From Vulcanimicrobium winogradskyi (GTDB lineage: Bacteria; Vulcanimicrobiota; Vulcanimicrobiia; Vulcanimicrobiales; Vulcanimicrobiaceae), in assembly GCA_003134965.1 (NCBI GenBank), contig PLDA01000002.1, forward strand, positions 372,001 through 436,000: a stretch of 64,000 nt of DNA, given 5' to 3'. Position numbers and translations under genes: made by a program. The stretch's first letter is position 1. Each line of letters opens with the position of its first letter. Positions 44,088 to 54,038 of the stretch are shown one piece after another. Under the pieces are notes generated by a model that saw only the letters and a program-made list of their open reading frames with translations, had not been told where the DNA came from and made no database searches.

Positions 44088-44411
44088 ATGACTCGACTCG
44101 CTCGTATCACGGCGGTCGCGGGCCTCGCGGCGATCTGCGCGGCCGCCGCGCCCGCTGCGGCGCAGACGCCGGTCGGCGAGACGCCGGGCCTGTTGACCGA
44201 GCCCGTCGTGCGGGTGCGCCTCGCCAAGCTCGGCTACACGAACGTGCAGCGCCTGGTGCGCAACGGCGACTACTGGGAAGCCGTCGTCCCGAAGGGCGGC
44301 ACCACCCAGACGCTACGCTTCCACGTGCTGAGCAACGCGCGGCTCGACGGGCCGGTCGCGATCCCGCGCCGGCCCCTGTTGCTGCCGCGGCCGATCAGTT
44401 CGCCGGGGTAG
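44088..44411 (+). CDS. Small periplasmic protein, PepSY-like
   Basis: 107 aa. Signal peptide (ARITAVAGLAAICAAAAPAAAQ), then about 60 residues with the pattern VRVRLAKLGYTNVQRL..NGDYWEA, which resembles PepSY-type small domains that inhibit or sense proteases. It directly follows a secreted metalloprotease, so an inhibitor role is possible (inference). ATG at 44088 has GGGAG seven bases upstream. The GTG at 44061 overlaps the protease end and is less likely. Confidence 0.6.
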   Translation: MTRLARITAVAGLAAICAAAAPAAAQTPVGETPGLLTEPVVRVRLAKLGYTNVQRLVRNGDYWEAVVPKGGTTQTLRFHVLSNARLDGPVAIPRRPLLLPRPISSPG

Positions 44412-44436
44412 CCCTGGCCTCGACCCTTCGCCTCGC

Positions 44437-46179
<1,743 letters not shown>

Positions 46180-46190
46180 GCGTGCACTCC

Positions 46191-46268
46191 TCTTCGCCGG
46201 TATGACCCGGATCAGGTGGTAACGGTCGACGGCCTGAGCCGCCCTCTCAGCCCCCGAAGAGGCTCCCG
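46191..46268 (-). promoter_or_regulatory. TPP (THI-box) riboswitch controlling thiC
   Basis: On the minus strand the leader contains GGGGGCTGAGAGGGC, with the pyrimidine-sensor CUGAGA, and ACCTGATCCGGGTCATACC, the pyrophosphate-sensor arm. It ends at GCGAAGAGGAG just before the thiC ATG. Pairing of the closing stem (CGGGAGCCTCTTCG with CGAAGAGG) would include the ribosome binding site, which suggests translational control by thiamine diphosphate. Confidence 0.96.
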
Positions 46269-46303
46269 TAGCGTACTGACGACGTTATGCCGAAGGGCGC
46301 TCC

Positions 46304-47179
46304 GTGTCAAGGACGAACCGCGCGCTGCTGCTGGTCGCGCTCGCTCAACTCGCGATCGGAGCCGCGGCGGTGTTCGCGCGCTTCGCGCTGACCTCGTCCG
46401 GGCCGCTCGCCGTCTCGGCTGCCCGGCTGACCCTGGGCGCGCTGCCGCTGGTCGTCTTGGCCGCCCTCCGCGGTCGCCTGCGTCCGATCGACGCGACGGC
46501 GGAGCGGCGTCTCGCGCTGGCGGGGGTGCTGCTCGCCGTCCATTTCGCCACCTGGATCGCCTCGCTCGATTTCGCGTCGGTCGCGATCTCGACGCTGCTC
46601 GTCTGCTCGACGCCGGTGTGGACCGAAGTGTACGCGGTCCTGCGCCGCCGCGGCATCGACCCCTATGCCGCGACCAGCATCATCGGCGCGCTCGCGGGCG
46701 TCGCGATCGTCGTCGGTGCTCCGGATCGCGCCAACACACCGCTCGGCATCGCGCTCGCGCTCGCCGGCGCGGTCGCGATCGCCGCGTACCTCGTCGTCGT
46801 GCGCGGGATCGACCGGCGGTACGACACGCTCGCCGTCACCTCACGTACGTACGCCTACGCGGCGGTGCTGCTGACGCTCGGCGCGTCGCTTGCGCACGAC
46901 CACCTCCCGCCGGCCGGCGATCTGCGCGCGTGGGGCGGGATCCTCGCGATGGCGCTGCTCTCGCAGCTGTTCGGGCACACGGCACTCAACGCGGCGGTTC
47001 GCGTGCTCAGCGCGACGCTGGTGTCGACGTTGACCTTGCTCGAGCCGGTGATCGCCGCGGTGCTGGCGGCGTGGCTCTTCACCGAGCGTCTCGGCGTCAC
47101 GACGGCGATCGGCGCGATCGTCATCCTCGCCGCGATCGGCGTCGCGCTGCGCGGCGAGCAGCGCGACGCCGGGGGTTAG
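46304..47179 (+). CDS. EamA-family (DMT) transporter
   Basis: 291 aa with ten predicted membrane helices in two homologous halves, typical of drug/metabolite exporters. Landmarks: LTLGALPLVVLAAL, FATWIASLDFASVAISTLL in the first half and LSQLFGHTALNAAVRVLSATLVS, LLEPVIAAVLA in the second. Substrate unknown. GTG start. It is divergent from thiC across the riboswitch leader, so a link to thiamine salvage is possible but unsupported. Confidence 0.85.
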   Translation: MSRTNRALLLVALAQLAIGAAAVFARFALTSSGPLAVSAARLTLGALPLVVLAALRGRLRPIDATAERRLALAGVLLAVHFATWIASLDFASVAISTLLVCSTPVWTEVYAVLRRRGIDPYAATSIIGALAGVAIVVGAPDRANTPLGIALALAGAVAIAAYLVVVRGIDRRYDTLAVTSRTYAYAAVLLTLGASLAHDHLPPAGDLRAWGGILAMALLSQLFGHTALNAAVRVLSATLVSTLTLLEPVIAAVLAAWLFTERLGVTTAIGAIVILAAIGVALRGEQRDAGG

Positions 47180-47378
47180 GTCATGGCACCTGCTGCGGCA
47201 CGAAGGTCATCGCCCACTGCTCGTTCTGCGCGCCGCCCGCGCCAGCTGCTCGCCGTTGGGGCCCTTGCACCCCGGCGTGATCATATATCCCAAGCTACAC
47301 CTCCGGTAATGGGGGGCGGCGCCTTTTCGCGCGAGCACGAACAGGAAACCTTGCACCGGTCCGGCGAGAGGTCACACG

Positions 47379-50078
47379 ATGGAGCCGAATCCGGAGCGAG
47401 CGCGGATCGAGGCCGCTGCGCGGCGTGCCCAGCACTGGCCGCGCTGGGGGCCGTATCTGAGCGACCGACAGTGGGGGACGGTTCGCGAAGACTACAGCGC
47501 CGACGGCAACGCGTGGGACTACTTCCCCTTCGAGATGGCGCGGCTGCGCGCGTACCGCTGGGGCGAAGACGGGATCCTCGGGATCTGCGACAACCACCAG
47601 CGCCTGTGCTTCGCGCCGGCGTTCTGGAACGAGCGCGATGAGATCATCAAGGAGCGCTTCTACGGCCTGGGCGGACATCAGGGCAACCACGGCGAGGACG
47701 TCAAGGAGTACTGGTGGTACCTCGACGCCGTCCCGTCGCACGCCTATCTCAAGGCGATGTACCGCTATCCGCAGCGCGCCTTTCCGTACGCCCAGCTGCG
47801 CGAGGAGAACGCCCGGCGCGGCCGCGAGGCGCGCGAGTACGAGCTGATCGACACCGGCATCTTCGACGACGACGCGTACTTCGACATCACGGTCGAGTAC
47901 GCCAAGCGCGACGTGGACGACGTTCTCGTCCGCATCACCGCAACGAACCAAGGCCGCGAGAGCGCGCCGCTGCACCTGCTGCCGCAGTTGTGGTTCCGCA
48001 ACGAGTGGTCGTGGAAGGACGGCGTGGCGCGTCCGGCGATTCGCATCGACGGCGGCTCGAACACGCTGGTTGCCGAGCACGCGACGCTCGGGAAGCGCTG
48101 GATCTTCACCGACGGCGGCGAGACCGAGCGGCTCTTCACCGAAAACGACACCGACTTCGAGCGCGCCTTCAACGTGCCCTCACCCGCTCCGTACGTGAAG
48201 AGCGGGATCGATCGTGCGGTCCGCGGCGAGGACCGCAACGGGATCAACCCCGCGCAGACCGGCTCGAAAGCCGCCTTGCACTACCGGTGGCTGATCGAGG
48301 CGGGTGCCTCGCGAACCGTGCGGCTGCGCATCAGCGACGACCCCGATGCGACCGGGATCGACGCGGACTTCGACGCGACCTTCGACCTGCGGGAACGGGA
48401 GGCCGACCGGTTCTACGCGATGATCGCCCGCGGTCCGCTCGACACGGAGGCGGCGAATATTCAGCGGCGCGCGTTCGCCGGGATGATCTGGTCGAAGCAG
48501 TTCTACAACTACGTCGTGCGCGACTGGCTCAACGGCGACCCGCTGATGCCGCCCCCGCCGCCGTCGCGCAAGCACGGCCGAAACGCGAACTGGACGCACG
48601 TCTACAACGACGACGTGCTGTCGATGCCCGATACGTGGGAGTATCCCTGGTACGCCGCCTGGGACCTCGCCTTCCACGTGGTCACCTTCGGGCTGATCGA
48701 TCCGGATTTCGCGAAGCGGCAGCTCATCCAGCTGACCCGCGAGTGGTACATGCATCCGAGCGGGCAGCTGCCGGCGTACGAGTGGGCGTTCGACGACGTC
48801 AACCCGCCCGTACACGCCTGGGCGGCGCTGCGTCTCTACAAGATCGAGGCCAAGCGCAACGGCGGCGCCGGCGACTTCCGCTTCCTGGAGCGCGTCTTCA
48901 ACAAGCTGCTGATGAACTTCACCTGGTGGGTGAACCGCAAGGACGTCGCCGGGCGCAACGTCTTCCAGGGCGGCTTCCTCGGGCTCGACAACATCGGGCC
49001 GTTCGATCGTGGCAAGCAGCTGCCGGAAGGCGCCTACCTCGCGCAGAGCGACGGCACGTCGTGGATGGCCGTCTACGCACTCAACATGCTCGCGATCGCG
49101 GTCGAGCTCGCCAAGGTCGAGAGCATCTACGAAGACATCGCTTCGAAGTTCTTCGAGCACTTCCTGATCATCGCCGACGCGATGAACTCGCTCGACGACG
49201 ACGAGCGCGGCTTGTGGGATCCGGCCGACGAGTTCTACTACGACCAGCTCGACCTGCCCGACGGCGAGCGCATCGCGCTCCGCGTGCGCAGCGTCGTCGG
49301 GATCGTTCCGGTCTTCGCCGTCGAGACGATCTCGGCCGCGATGCTCGACCATCTCCCGCATCTCAAGAAACGGGTCGAGTGGTTTCTGGCGAACCGGCCG
49401 GAGCTCGCGCAAAACGTCGCGGAGCTCGACGCCGGCGGGGTGCACGAGCGCCGCCTGATGGCGATCTGCAGCCCGGAGCGCCTGCGCAGCATCCTGCGGC
49501 GCGTCTTCGACGAGAGCGAGTTCCTCTCACCGCACGGCGTGCGCATGCTCTCGCGCTACCATCTCGAGCATCCGTTCGTACTGCAGCTCGGCGGCGAGGA
49601 GTTCCGCTGCGACTACGAGCCGGCGGAGTCGACCAGCGGGCTGTTCGGCGGCAACTCGAACTGGCGCGGCCCGATCTGGTTCTCGCTGAACTTCCTGCTG
49701 ATCGAGGCGCTGCAGAAGTTCCACTACTACCTCGGCGACGAGTACACGATAGAGTTTCCGACCGGCTCGGGAACGTTGCTCACGCTATGGGAGATCTCGC
49801 TCGAGCTCTCGCGCCGGCTGGTCGGCATCTTCCGCCGCGACGTAAACGGACGGCGCCCGTTCCTCGGCGAGAATGCGCAGCTGCAGAGCGCTCCGCGCTG
49901 GCGCGATCACCTCCTCTTCCACGAGTACTTTCACGGCGAGACCGGCGAAGGTCTGGGCGCATCGCACCAAACCGGTTGGACGGGCTTGGTCGCGAAGCTG
50001 ATCGATCAGCTCGCCGCATACGCCAACCCGCACCACTCGCCGGTCGCCGACGACGTCGACGTCAGCCCGAACGTGTAA
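47379..50078 (+). CDS. GH63/MGH1-like glucosidase
   Basis: 899 aa, cytoplasmic (no signal peptide). It starts MEPNPERARIEAAARRA. Blocks typical of the bacterial 'glucosidase' group are ADGNAWDYFPFEMARLRAYR, YGLGGHQGNHGEDVKEYWWY, WYAAWDLAFH, GQLPAYEWAFDDVNPPVHAW and FGGNSNWRGPIWFSLNFLLI, an (alpha/alpha)6 barrel active site. Expected to hydrolyse alpha-glucosides or related small sugar conjugates (mannosylglycerate hydrolases are relatives). It lies upstream of the glycogen operon, on the same strand, but separated by the toxin-antitoxin pair and a broken gene. ATG at 47379. No clear terminator. Confidence 0.85.
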   Translation: MEPNPERARIEAAARRAQHWPRWGPYLSDRQWGTVREDYSADGNAWDYFPFEMARLRAYRWGEDGILGICDNHQRLCFAPAFWNERDEIIKERFYGLGGHQGNHGEDVKEYWWYLDAVPSHAYLKAMYRYPQRAFPYAQLREENARRGREAREYELIDTGIFDDDAYFDITVEYAKRDVDDVLVRITATNQGRESAPLHLLPQLWFRNEWSWKDGVARPAIRIDGGSNTLVAEHATLGKRWIFTDGGETERLFTENDTDFERAFNVPSPAPYVKSGIDRAVRGEDRNGINPAQTGSKAALHYRWLIEAGASRTVRLRISDDPDATGIDADFDATFDLREREADRFYAMIARGPLDTEAANIQRRAFAGMIWSKQFYNYVVRDWLNGDPLMPPPPPSRKHGRNANWTHVYNDDVLSMPDTWEYPWYAAWDLAFHVVTFGLIDPDFAKRQLIQLTREWYMHPSGQLPAYEWAFDDVNPPVHAWAALRLYKIEAKRNGGAGDFRFLERVFNKLLMNFTWWVNRKDVAGRNVFQGGFLGLDNIGPFDRGKQLPEGAYLAQSDGTSWMAVYALNMLAIAVELAKVESIYEDIASKFFEHFLIIADAMNSLDDDERGLWDPADEFYYDQLDLPDGERIALRVRSVVGIVPVFAVETISAAMLDHLPHLKKRVEWFLANRPELAQNVAELDAGGVHERRLMAICSPERLRSILRRVFDESEFLSPHGVRMLSRYHLEHPFVLQLGGEEFRCDYEPAESTSGLFGGNSNWRGPIWFSLNFLLIEALQKFHYYLGDEYTIEFPTGSGTLLTLWEISLELSRRLVGIFRRDVNGRRPFLGENAQLQSAPRWRDHLLFHEYFHGETGEGLGASHQTGWTGLVAKLIDQLAAYANPHHSPVADDVDVSPNV

Positions 50079-50124
50079 TGCCGAAGAAACGCGTGCGGGC
50101 CGAGCATCCTCCGTCAGGAGCCGC

Positions 50125-50161
50125 TTGACACTCAATCCTACTGGAGGTAGGATTGAGTGAT
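50125..50161 (+). promoter_or_regulatory. Promoter and 13-bp palindromic operator of the toxin-antitoxin operon
   Basis: -35 TTGACA (50125-50130), 17-base spacer, -10 TAGGAT (50148-50153). A perfect inverted repeat CACTCAATCCTAC / GTAGGATTGAGTG (50129-50141 and 50147-50159) overlaps the -35 end, spacer and -10. The expected transcript start falls one to three bases before the ATG at 50162, so the mRNA should be leaderless. Autoregulation by the antitoxin is the obvious use of the palindrome. Confidence 0.8.
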
Positions 50162-50506
50162 ATGGGCAAGAAAACTGCTCGCAAGGCGCCGGTGCCTGCC
50201 AGGTCACGCCTGGCTCTACCGCCGGTCGGGCGTGCGCCGTCGGACCCCGGCCGGTTCGTGAAGCGTTCGATAACGGTCAGGCCGGATCTCGATAGTGCGC
50301 TGCGAGAAATTGCGGGCGAACGAGAGTATTCACAAGTCGCAAACGAGGCGTTCGTGCTTTACGTTCAAGCGCGCGGCATCGATGCAATCGTCAGCGATAT
50401 CGAGGCAGCGAGCGGCAAGATCACCGCAGCGGAAAGAGCCGATGTTGATCGCCGTCTGGAGGACGCACGACGCCGAGCCGAAAAGCGCCGAAAACTCCGC
50501 CGCTAG
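50162..50506 (+). CDS. Antitoxin of a PIN-toxin module
   Basis: 114 aa, basic N-terminus then FVKRSITVRPDLDSALREIAG, a ribbon-helix-helix-like DNA-binding segment, and a charged helical C-terminus (ITAAERADVDRRLEDARRRAEKRR) suitable for wrapping a toxin. The ATG at 50162 is preferred over the TTG nine bases upstream, because the promoter geometry puts the transcript start just before the ATG. The downstream PIN frame overlaps its end. Confidence 0.75.
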   Translation: MGKKTARKAPVPARSRLALPPVGRAPSDPGRFVKRSITVRPDLDSALREIAGEREYSQVANEAFVLYVQARGIDAIVSDIEAASGKITAAERADVDRRLEDARRRAEKRRKLRR

Positions 50507-50889
50507 AGACAGTCGTTCTCGATGCCGGATTCTTCTTCGCGCTCGCAACGCGGAATCATGTCGTGGGCGACCTCTTGCTGCGAGCGAAGTTTCGCCGCGT
50601 GCTCTTTATCGCCTCGACCACGATCAGCGAGTTCTGGCGCGACAACCGCGGCTTAGCGGAAAGTCGCTTCGGACTGCTCAAGCCCACCGTCATCGACGTG
50701 GATGAGAACCTCGCGAAGCGTGCAGGGCACTTCTTGAAGGGCACCGGCGGCCGCAACGCAATGGATGCGCTTGTCGTAGCAGCCGCGGAGCGCGTACGCG
50801 CGGCATTCATTTACACGTCAGATGTCGATGACATTGAAGCTTTGCTCCTCGAAGCCGCTGACTGGCCGTGCCGTGTTGTGGCCTATTAA
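50503..50889 (+). CDS. PIN-domain toxin, start codon unclear
   Basis: About 128 aa: VVLDAGFFFALATR, STTISEF, NAMDALVVAAA and YTSDVDDIEAL give the four acidic residues of a PIN ribonuclease. The frame is open from 50449, but no ATG, GTG or TTG occurs before the catalytic LDAG strand. The first canonical start (GTG 50563) would delete it. Expression might use a non-AUG start near 50503, a -1 shift from the antitoxin at CGA-AAA-C, or be lost. The toxin would cleave RNA, and the antitoxin upstream should neutralise it. Confidence 0.65.
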   Translation, partial: LETVVLDAGFFFALATRNHVVGDLLLRAKFRRVLFIASTTISEFWRDNRGLAESRFGLLKPTVIDVDENLAKRAGHFLKGTGGRNAMDALVVAAAERVRAAFIYTSDVDDIEALLLEAADWPCRVVAY

Positions 50890-50919
50890 GGCTTTGCTCT
50901 TCGGCGTCGTCGAAACCAG

Positions 50920-51826
50920 ATGCTCACATTAGCTACGACCGTCTTGGCACTCGCCGGAATGCAGATTTCCGGCGGCGTGACTACTCCCGGGTCGGCCCCG
51001 TGCACACCGGCGACGGCGTTCGTGGGGACGATCTGCACGCCGGCGACGCCGGGGCGTCATCCTGCGGTCATCATGCTCGGCGGATCCGGCGGCGGCGACC
51101 GGCTCGCGCCGTTCGCGAAGCGGTTCGCGGACCACGGATATCTCGGCGCCTCGGTCGCATATTTCGGGATCGCCGGGCTGCCGGCCACGCTCGACGAGAT
51201 CCCGGTCGAAACGGTCGGCGCCGCGCTCGACGCGATCGTTCGGCGCCGCGCTCGACGCGATCGTTCGGCGCGACGACGTCGACCCGCAGCGCGTCGCCGT
51301 CTTCGGCGATTCGAAGGGCGGCGAGCTGGCACTGCTCGCCGCAGCGGCGTATCCGGCGATTCATGCGGTCGTCGCCCTCGTGCCGAGTCCGTTCGCGTGG
51401 AGCGGGATGGGTCGAAATTCCTCGTGGACGCTCGGCGGCCGGCCGGTGCCGTACGTTCAGGTCGACCGCCGGGTGCGCAGCGATCCCTACGGATCCGCGC
51501 TGCGCGACCACCGTGCGGCGATCGGGGCGTTGATGTTCCACCTCGAACGAGTGCAAGGACCGATCCTGCTGCTCGCCGGTGACGACGACGCGGTCTGGGA
51601 CTCGGCCGGCCAGTGCGAACTCGGGATGGCGTACCTGCGCGCGCACGCTCATCCCTATCTGGACCGGTACGTGCACTACCCGCGTGCCGGCCATGCCTTC
51701 TTGTTCGCGAGCGAGCAGAATACGCAGGTCCGCTTCGGCGGCACGGCGCGCGGAAACATCGAGGCCGGAGCGCGCGCTTGGATCGAGATCGACGAGTTTC
51801 TCGCCCGCGGGTTCGGTGCGGGCTGA
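50920..51826 (+). pseudogene. Alpha/beta hydrolase (acyl-CoA thioesterase/BAAT C-terminal type), frameshifted
   Basis: Frame one runs from 50920 with a signal-like N-terminus (LTLATTVLALAGMQISGG) and HPAVIMLGGSGGGDRLAPFA. After a perfect tandem duplication of 25 bases (51215-51239, 51240-51264) the reading frame shifts. The rest continues in another frame as RVAVFGDSKGGELALLAAAA (nucleophile elbow GDSKGG), AGDDDAVWDS (Asp) and AGHAFLF (His), ending at 51826. Removing one repeat unit restores an uninterrupted protein of about 290 aa. So this is either a very recent inactivation, a phase-variable switch or a sequence error. Confidence 0.85.
51215..51264. repeat. Perfect 25-bp tandem duplication
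   Basis: Two identical abutting 25-base units, followed by seven more matching bases. Because 25 is not a multiple of three it shifts the hydrolase reading frame. Confidence 0.95.
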
Positions 51827-51851
51827 TCGTCGCGGGGTACGAACCGGGAAA

Positions 51852-54038
51852 GTGACCGATGTGTCGATATCCGCCGACCGCCTCGTGGCGATCGAGCAGG
51901 GCCGCGAGGGCGATCCGTTCTCGGTGCTGGGGCCGCATCCGCTCGGAACCGGAACGGTGGTCCGGGCGTTTCTGCCCGGGGCGCTCGCGGTCGCGGTGGT
52001 CGACGACGACGAGCGTGTGCTCGGCGAAGCCGAGCCGATCGGCGCGGCCGGCGTCTTCGAGGCGCTCGTCGTCGCGATGCCGCACCGCTACCGCCTGCGT
52101 GTCGCGTACCCGCTCGGGCCGGTCACGCTCGACGATCCGTATCGCTTCGGACCGATCCTCGGCGAACTCGACATCTGGCTCTTCGCGCAAGGGAACCATC
52201 TCGATCTCTACCGCGTGCTCGGCGCGCATCCCGACGAGATCGACGGCGTGCGCGGCACGCGCTTCGCGGTCTGGGCTCCGAACGCGTCGCGGGTCAGCGT
52301 CGCCGGCGATTGGAATCATTGGGACGGCCGCGTCCATCCGATGCGGCTGCGGCGCGAAGCCGGCGTCTGGGAGATCTTTCTCCCCGGCATCGAACCCGGC
52401 GCCCGTTACAAGTACGAGCTGCTCGGTCCGCACGGCAACCTGCTGCCGCTGCGCGCGGACCCGTTCGCGTTCCGCAGCGAGAAGCGCCCCGGGAACGCTT
52501 CGATCGTCGCCTCACCGTCCGCGCACGTCTGGGCCGACGACGACTGGCTGACGGTTCGCGGCGCCAAACAGCGCCGCGACGCGCCGATCCAGATCTACGA
52601 AGTCCACCTCGGATCGTGGCGCCGCGTTCCCGAGCACGGCGACCGGTTCTTGACCTACCGCGAGCTCGCCGAACAGCTCGTCCCCTACGTCGCGGAGCTC
52701 GGCTTCACCCACATCGAGCTGCTGCCGGTGACGGAGCATCCGTTCGACCTCAGCTGGGGATATCAGACGACGGGCTGGTTCGCGCCGACCAGCCGCTTCG
52801 GCGAACCCGACGACTTTCGGGCGTTCGTCGACGCCGCGCACCGGGCCGGTCTGGCGGTGATCCTCGACTGGATCCCCGGGCACTTCCCGACCGACGCGCA
52901 CGCGCTCGGCACGTTCGACGGATCGCCGTTGTACGAGCACGCCGATCCGCGTGAGGGCTTCCACCGCGAGTGGGGGACGTACGTCTTCAACCTCGGGCGC
53001 AACGAGGTCGCGAACTTCCTGATCGCGTCGGCGCTGTACTGGCTGCGCGAGTTCCACCTCGACGGGCTGCGCGTCGACGCGGTCGCCTCGATCCTCTACC
53101 GCGACTACTCGCGCAAGGAAGGCGAGTGGATCCCGAACCACGACGGCGGGCGCGAGAACCTCGAAGCGGTCGCGTTCCTGCAGCGTTTGAACGCGACCGT
53201 GTACGGCCAGGTAGCGGGGATCGCGACGTTCGCGGAGGAGTCGACCGCGTGGCCAGGGGTCACCGCGCCGACCGACGTCGGCGGCCTGGGTTTCGGCTAC
53301 AAGTGGAACATGGGCTGGATGCACGACACGCTCCACTTCTTCGAGCGCGATCCGCTGTATCGCGGGCACCATCTCGACGAGATCTCGTTCGGCCTGATCT
53401 ACGCGTTCAGCGAGAACTTCGTGCTGCCGCTCTCGCACGACGAGGTGGTGCACGGAAAGCGCTCGCTGCTGAGCCGGATGCCGGGCGGCGACGAGCAGCA
53501 GTTCGCCAACCTGCGGCTGCTGTACGCGCTGATGTGGGCGCACCCGGGCAAGAAACTGCTCTTCGCCGGCGGCGAGTTCGCGCAGCGCGCCGAGTGGCGG
53601 GCGCAGGCCTCGCTCGACTGGCACCTCGCGCCGTTCGGACCGCACGCCGGCGTGCAGCGGCTGGTGCGCGACCTCAACCGCATAACGCGCGAGCGCGGGG
53701 CACTGCACGAGCGCGACTGCGAGCCCGAAGGCTTCGAGTGGATCGCCTACGACGACCGGCGCAACGCGGTGGTGGCGTTCATCCGCTGGGACGCCGACCA
53801 CGACGGACACGTCGTATGCGTCTGCAACTTCAGCGGCACGCGTCACGACAGGTACACGGTCGGCGTGCCGCGCCGGGCAGACTATGCCGAGCTGGTCAAC
53901 ACCGCCGCCGCGGCGTACGGCGGAACCAACCTGGGTAACGGTGGCTCGGTGACCGCCTCCGATCGTCCTGCGCACGGGCGCCCCTTCTCTTTGTCCCTCA
54001 CCCTGCCGCCGCTCTCCGCGATCTGGCTCGCCCCGTGA
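51852..54038 (+). CDS. glgB: 1,4-alpha-glucan branching enzyme
   Basis: 728 aa, GH13 with N-terminal CBM48. It creates alpha-1,6 branches in glycogen. Motifs: FAVWAPNASRVSVAGDWNHWDG (carbohydrate module), YEVHLGSWRRVPEHG, GYQTTGWFAPTSRFG, nucleophile in GLRVDAVASILYRDYSR, acid/base in TFAEESTAWPGVT, and LSHDEVVHGK. GTG at 51852 chosen; another GTG lies three codons later. First of four genes joined by GTGA/ATGA overlaps. Confidence 0.95.
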   Translation: MTDVSISADRLVAIEQGREGDPFSVLGPHPLGTGTVVRAFLPGALAVAVVDDDERVLGEAEPIGAAGVFEALVVAMPHRYRLRVAYPLGPVTLDDPYRFGPILGELDIWLFAQGNHLDLYRVLGAHPDEIDGVRGTRFAVWAPNASRVSVAGDWNHWDGRVHPMRLRREAGVWEIFLPGIEPGARYKYELLGPHGNLLPLRADPFAFRSEKRPGNASIVASPSAHVWADDDWLTVRGAKQRRDAPIQIYEVHLGSWRRVPEHGDRFLTYRELAEQLVPYVAELGFTHIELLPVTEHPFDLSWGYQTTGWFAPTSRFGEPDDFRAFVDAAHRAGLAVILDWIPGHFPTDAHALGTFDGSPLYEHADPREGFHREWGTYVFNLGRNEVANFLIASALYWLREFHLDGLRVDAVASILYRDYSRKEGEWIPNHDGGRENLEAVAFLQRLNATVYGQVAGIATFAEESTAWPGVTAPTDVGGLGFGYKWNMGWMHDTLHFFERDPLYRGHHLDEISFGLIYAFSENFVLPLSHDEVVHGKRSLLSRMPGGDEQQFANLRLLYALMWAHPGKKLLFAGGEFAQRAEWRAQASLDWHLAPFGPHAGVQRLVRDLNRITRERGALHERDCEPEGFEWIAYDDRRNAVVAFIRWDADHDGHVVCVCNFSGTRHDRYTVGVPRRADYAELVNTAAAAYGGTNLGNGGSVTASDRPAHGRPFSLSLTLPPLSAIWLAP

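Noticed and set aside
47183..47378. Short frame upstream of the glucosidase
   Set aside because: No similarity, no ribosome site, low-complexity composition; treated as intergenic.
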